Virus record (IMG/VR): IMGVR_UViG_3300046170_000085
Location: 1 to 57,885 of that record
DNA length: 57,885 bases
From: a virus
Strand: one strand, 5' to 3'
Part shown: piece by piece, positions 54,820 through 57,885 of the stretch
How positions within the stretch are numbered: the first letter of the stretch is position 1
Layout of the letters: each line of letters begins with the position of its first letter
Position numbers and translations under genes: made by a program
The notes under the pieces: model-generated
Told to the model about the DNA's origin: nothing
The model's database searches: none
What the model saw: the letters and a program-made list of their open reading frames with translations, nothing else

Positions 54820-57800
54820 TGGCTGAAAATCCCTTTATGTCTTTGCCAGACGCTCCCGCATCTACGGAATCAGACAACCCTTTTATGTCTCTTCCAGATG
54901 CTTCTTCTGATTCAGACTCTGAAAGAACTTTTAACATCAAAGGACTCTCAGATCGTGGCGATACGCTTATCGGAGACACAGGTATAGGTTTTGTGGACGC
55001 GGTCACAGGAGCAATAGGCAGGACTGGCTATGCAATTGCTGACAACATCATCGGGTTTGACGATGGGGTTGATACCTTTGGTGAGCGTCTTGGCTCTGGT
55101 CTTAGAGAAACAGGGGAAGGTGTAGGCTCTGGTTTTATTAAAGGGCTTGAAGGAGCAGGGACTACAATAGCCCTCGCACCAGATTACTTTCTAGGCACAG
55201 AATACGGTGACGCTATTACGGAAGGTTCTGAGGCAATTAGAGATTCCCTTGGTTTAGACCCAGAGGGTATCATGGGTAAAGGTGCAGAGATTGTTACACA
55301 GTTTGTTCTACCTGGTGGGCTTGCCGCAAAAGGTGCAGGAGCTTTTTTAAAAGCTAATCGTGTTAAAAAAGGTTTGGCTAATGTACCTTTATCTAAAAAA
55401 GAAAAGTTTGGTCACGCCGCAGCAGAGATAATAGCAGCCGGAGTTGCTGACGGTTTTGTTTCTAATGACGGTATGACTACTGTTGGTGACTGGGCAGAAA
55501 TGGGATTTACTCAAACCGAAGATTTAATCGGACTCCGTGGACAAGAACGAACACTTGCCTAGATTAAAGAACAAAGCTACAAGTTTTTTGGTGAAGCTGC
55601 TCTTCTTGGTAGCGTAGCACAAGGCGCGTTGATGGCGGCGGGAAAGACCATTGGTCAAGCAGTTAAAAGCCCTAGAGGACAAGCGACAGCCTCTGCATTG
55701 AAAGCTCGGATAGATCGAGCAGCGGAAAACGCAGACAACCTATTGTATCAACGCATGATGACTCCTGATGAATTAACTCCTTTGCAACGATTCAAAGCAG
55801 ACGCCATTGCTATGGCTACACCCAAGGGTTATCTGCCAGAGTCTGCTTCAGAAGCCAGATTTGCTATAGAGTCTAAAACAAATGCTGCAAATAAAGCAGA
55901 AGAGTTTATGCGTAAAGACTATGATACAGCACTTAACAAGTTGTTCAAAGAGGTTCCTCCAAGCGAGTTAGAGGGCAACATTGAAAGGCTTGAAATTTTA
56001 AATCGTGGTAAGGGCTTTTCTGGAAGAGGCTGACGAAAAGATTGCTGATGGTATTTTAAAACGAATGCCTGGTACGCTACGTCCTAGTCTTAGAAAATAT
56101 AAAGAAAACTTACGCGGATTGAGCGAACGAGTTGGTGACTCTAAGTTTTTGAAGAACAATAATATAGAGACAAAAGATGGTCGAAAATTAATAGACATCG
56201 TTAAAGATAATGATGCTGCCCATTTGCGTCGAACCTACCGTATATTTGAAGACGAAAAGTATGTGCCAACACAAGAATCTATTGAAGCTGCGGATTCGTT
56301 TTTCACAGCAAATAAAAAGTTTACAGAAAAAACGCTAACTGAAATAGCACGTAAAGACGTTAACGAAAGGTTGTTGCCTAAAGAGTTCCTGACAAAGAAC
56401 GGGTTGAAGAAGACAGAATGGCCCTGAAGGTCCAGTGGTAACTGTGCCAGACAAAATTACTCCTGACGTTGCAAAGAAAGCTCGTGAAGGTTTTCTCGCA
56501 GACAAACAACTCAAGATGCGTCAGTCGTACAAAGGTGGTCGCATTGCTAGGGACAGACTGGATACAGGTATGCTTGTAATCTAGGGAAAAGATTCCTGAA
56601 ACTCTAAGAGCTTTGATGGGGGAGACAGGAACCAAGGTTGTTAAGACCGATAAGGGCTTCAAAGTTTACCACGATTTTAGAGACCTCGGCCCTTCGGACC
56701 ATTTCTGATATGTCCCAGTTTGTTGCAGTAGATGATTTCTTTGGTCAGATGGCTAGACTAGCAGATCAAAAAAACAGGTTACTCAAAGACCTTATAATCA
56801 AAGGCGAAGGTCTAAGTCCGGCACAACGACAGGGTTTAGTTGACAGCGGGTATGTGCGTCTTGGTGGAGACTCGTCTGATTTTGGTGCGTTAAGTACACC
56901 TGTGACTAAAAAGTCTGGTTCAAGTATTCCAAACGAAGAAGAGATCCTGCTTGGTACATCTGGGTGGGGTAGCCTAAACGATCACTATGTGCCTCGACCG
57001 ATGTACAACAACCTGACGAATTATATCGTAGGCGAAGAAGATGGTGGGACTCAATTACTAAGAAGCACATGGAACTGGTTACTACGTGCAAAGGGTGTGT
57101 CTCAATATAGTAAGACAATCCTTTCACCTATCACACAGGTTTCGTAACTTTACTACCGCTGCTGCCTTTGCTTTGGCTAACGGAAACGTCCCATTTGTAG
57201 GTCGTCATGGTAGCATCAAAGATGCGGCAAAACTTATTTACGGAAACCTTCTTACAAAAGGTGATGATGAAGTTATTGCTGAGTTGATGGACGCACAACG
57301 ACGAGGGATGCTAGGAACAAATGCAGAGTTAAGAGAGATTCAAGGACTCCTTGCGTAAAGGTGTAGGGCTTACTGCTCGTGGACCTGAGAGCGGAATAGA
57401 GGCTTTGATTGCGGGTAGTCCTACTCGTGAGAAGTTTGCGAAAAAGTGCGGGGGGATTTTTTAAACCTCTGGAAAATATCTACCAAAGTTCAGACGATTT
57501 CTGGAAGCACTTTAACTACACCGCAGAGCAAGGCCACATTCGTAAGTCCTTAGACGGAATAGACTTTAGTAATCCACAGCAAGCTGAAGAAGCTATTGCC
57601 TATCTTACAAAGAATGGCACCGACATCTCAGAAGAAACTAGGTCTGCTATCAGTAAAGGTTCTTTTACAAAGGGCTGACATTGATGAGATGGTCAAGCAT
57701 CGTGCCGCACAAATTGTGAGAGATACTGTACCCAAACTATAACAAGGGTGCTACGGATCTTGTTCGACTTGGTCGCCGTTTACCTTTGGGTAATTTTATT

Positions 57801-57885
57801 ACCTTCCCCCGCTGAGATTTATAGAACAGGAATTAATATCGTAAGGCAGAGCTTAGATGACATGTCTTCAAGTATTCCTGCTGTT
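54819..57885 (+). CDS. Giant internal virion (ejection-type) protein, N-terminal part, with several breaks
   Basis: Begins MAENPFMSLPDAPASTESDN with a second NPFMSLPD. Gly/Ala-rich membrane-type segments follow (LPGGLAAKGAGAFLKANRVK). Breaks: an in-frame TAG at 55560-55562 (frame continues IKEQSYKFFGEAALLG), one-base shifts near 56011, 56415, 56583 and 56690, and the insertions of the terminal repeat copy. After 56875 the clean copy starts at base 1 and reads to 2336. Total about 1460 residues. The insertions match the known error mode, so the gene is probably whole; only the TAG is unusual. Confidence 0.72.
56876..57885. repeat. Terminal redundancy, right copy
   Basis: Matches 1-1004 with six single-base insertions: in a T run near 57141, G near 57346, A near 57445, G near 57674, C near 57733 and C near 57810. 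All lie in short homopolymers, as expected of uncorrected long-read consensus. Confidence 0.95.

Overview
This window is an almost complete, circularly closing genome of a tailed double-stranded DNA phage with podovirus-like gene content. Its gene set resembles uncultured marine podoviruses; the host is probably a marine bacterium, perhaps an alphaproteobacterium because the holin resembles the GTA three-TM holin family. Host and lineage are inferences. Bases 1-1004 recur at 56876-57885, so the unit genome is about 56,875 bp. The two copies differ only by six single-base insertions in the second copy. The same kind of error splits several otherwise intact genes (terminase large subunit, tail genes, the giant internal virion protein).

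Layout. From about 2.3 to 20.9 kb most genes read leftward. This early half holds a tightly coupled replication module: AEP/TOTE-type primase, AlpA-like HTH, SF1 helicase, DUF6378-like protein and family A DNA polymerase, plus an SSB-like protein. A cluster of small overlapping genes with three possible DNA-binding proteins follows, then a cytosine-5 methyltransferase with a second ORF nested in another frame, then small auxiliary genes. Two short rightward islands interrupt it: a SNF2-family helicase with its own promoter and terminator (9.4-11.1 kb), and TerS plus a nuclease-like gene (17.9-18.9 kb).

From 21.3 kb through the end and on to base 2336 everything reads rightward. In order: SLT transglycosylase, GNAT, a 1188-residue Glu-Pro repeat protein, TerL, portal, lysis genes (EF-hand membrane protein, holin, GH19 endolysin), a GroES-like co-chaperonin, scaffold, capsid, small cationic proteins, tail adaptors, fibre-like proteins with repeats, a tail nozzle candidate, and internal virion proteins ending in a giant product of about 1460 residues that crosses the contig junction.

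Non-coding structure worth attention: a roughly 540-bp array of degenerate NNAMC pentamers with GACCGCC-type boxes every 50-70 bp and a rightward terminator (13.49-14.07 kb); seven GATTAC boxes in the divergent region at 17.7-17.9 kb; a TTACTTGTAA-like operator at three leftward promoters; hairpin/leader cassettes at 19.7-20.9 kb; and three tandem hairpins before the late operon. No integrase, tRNA, CRISPR array or reverse transcriptase was seen.
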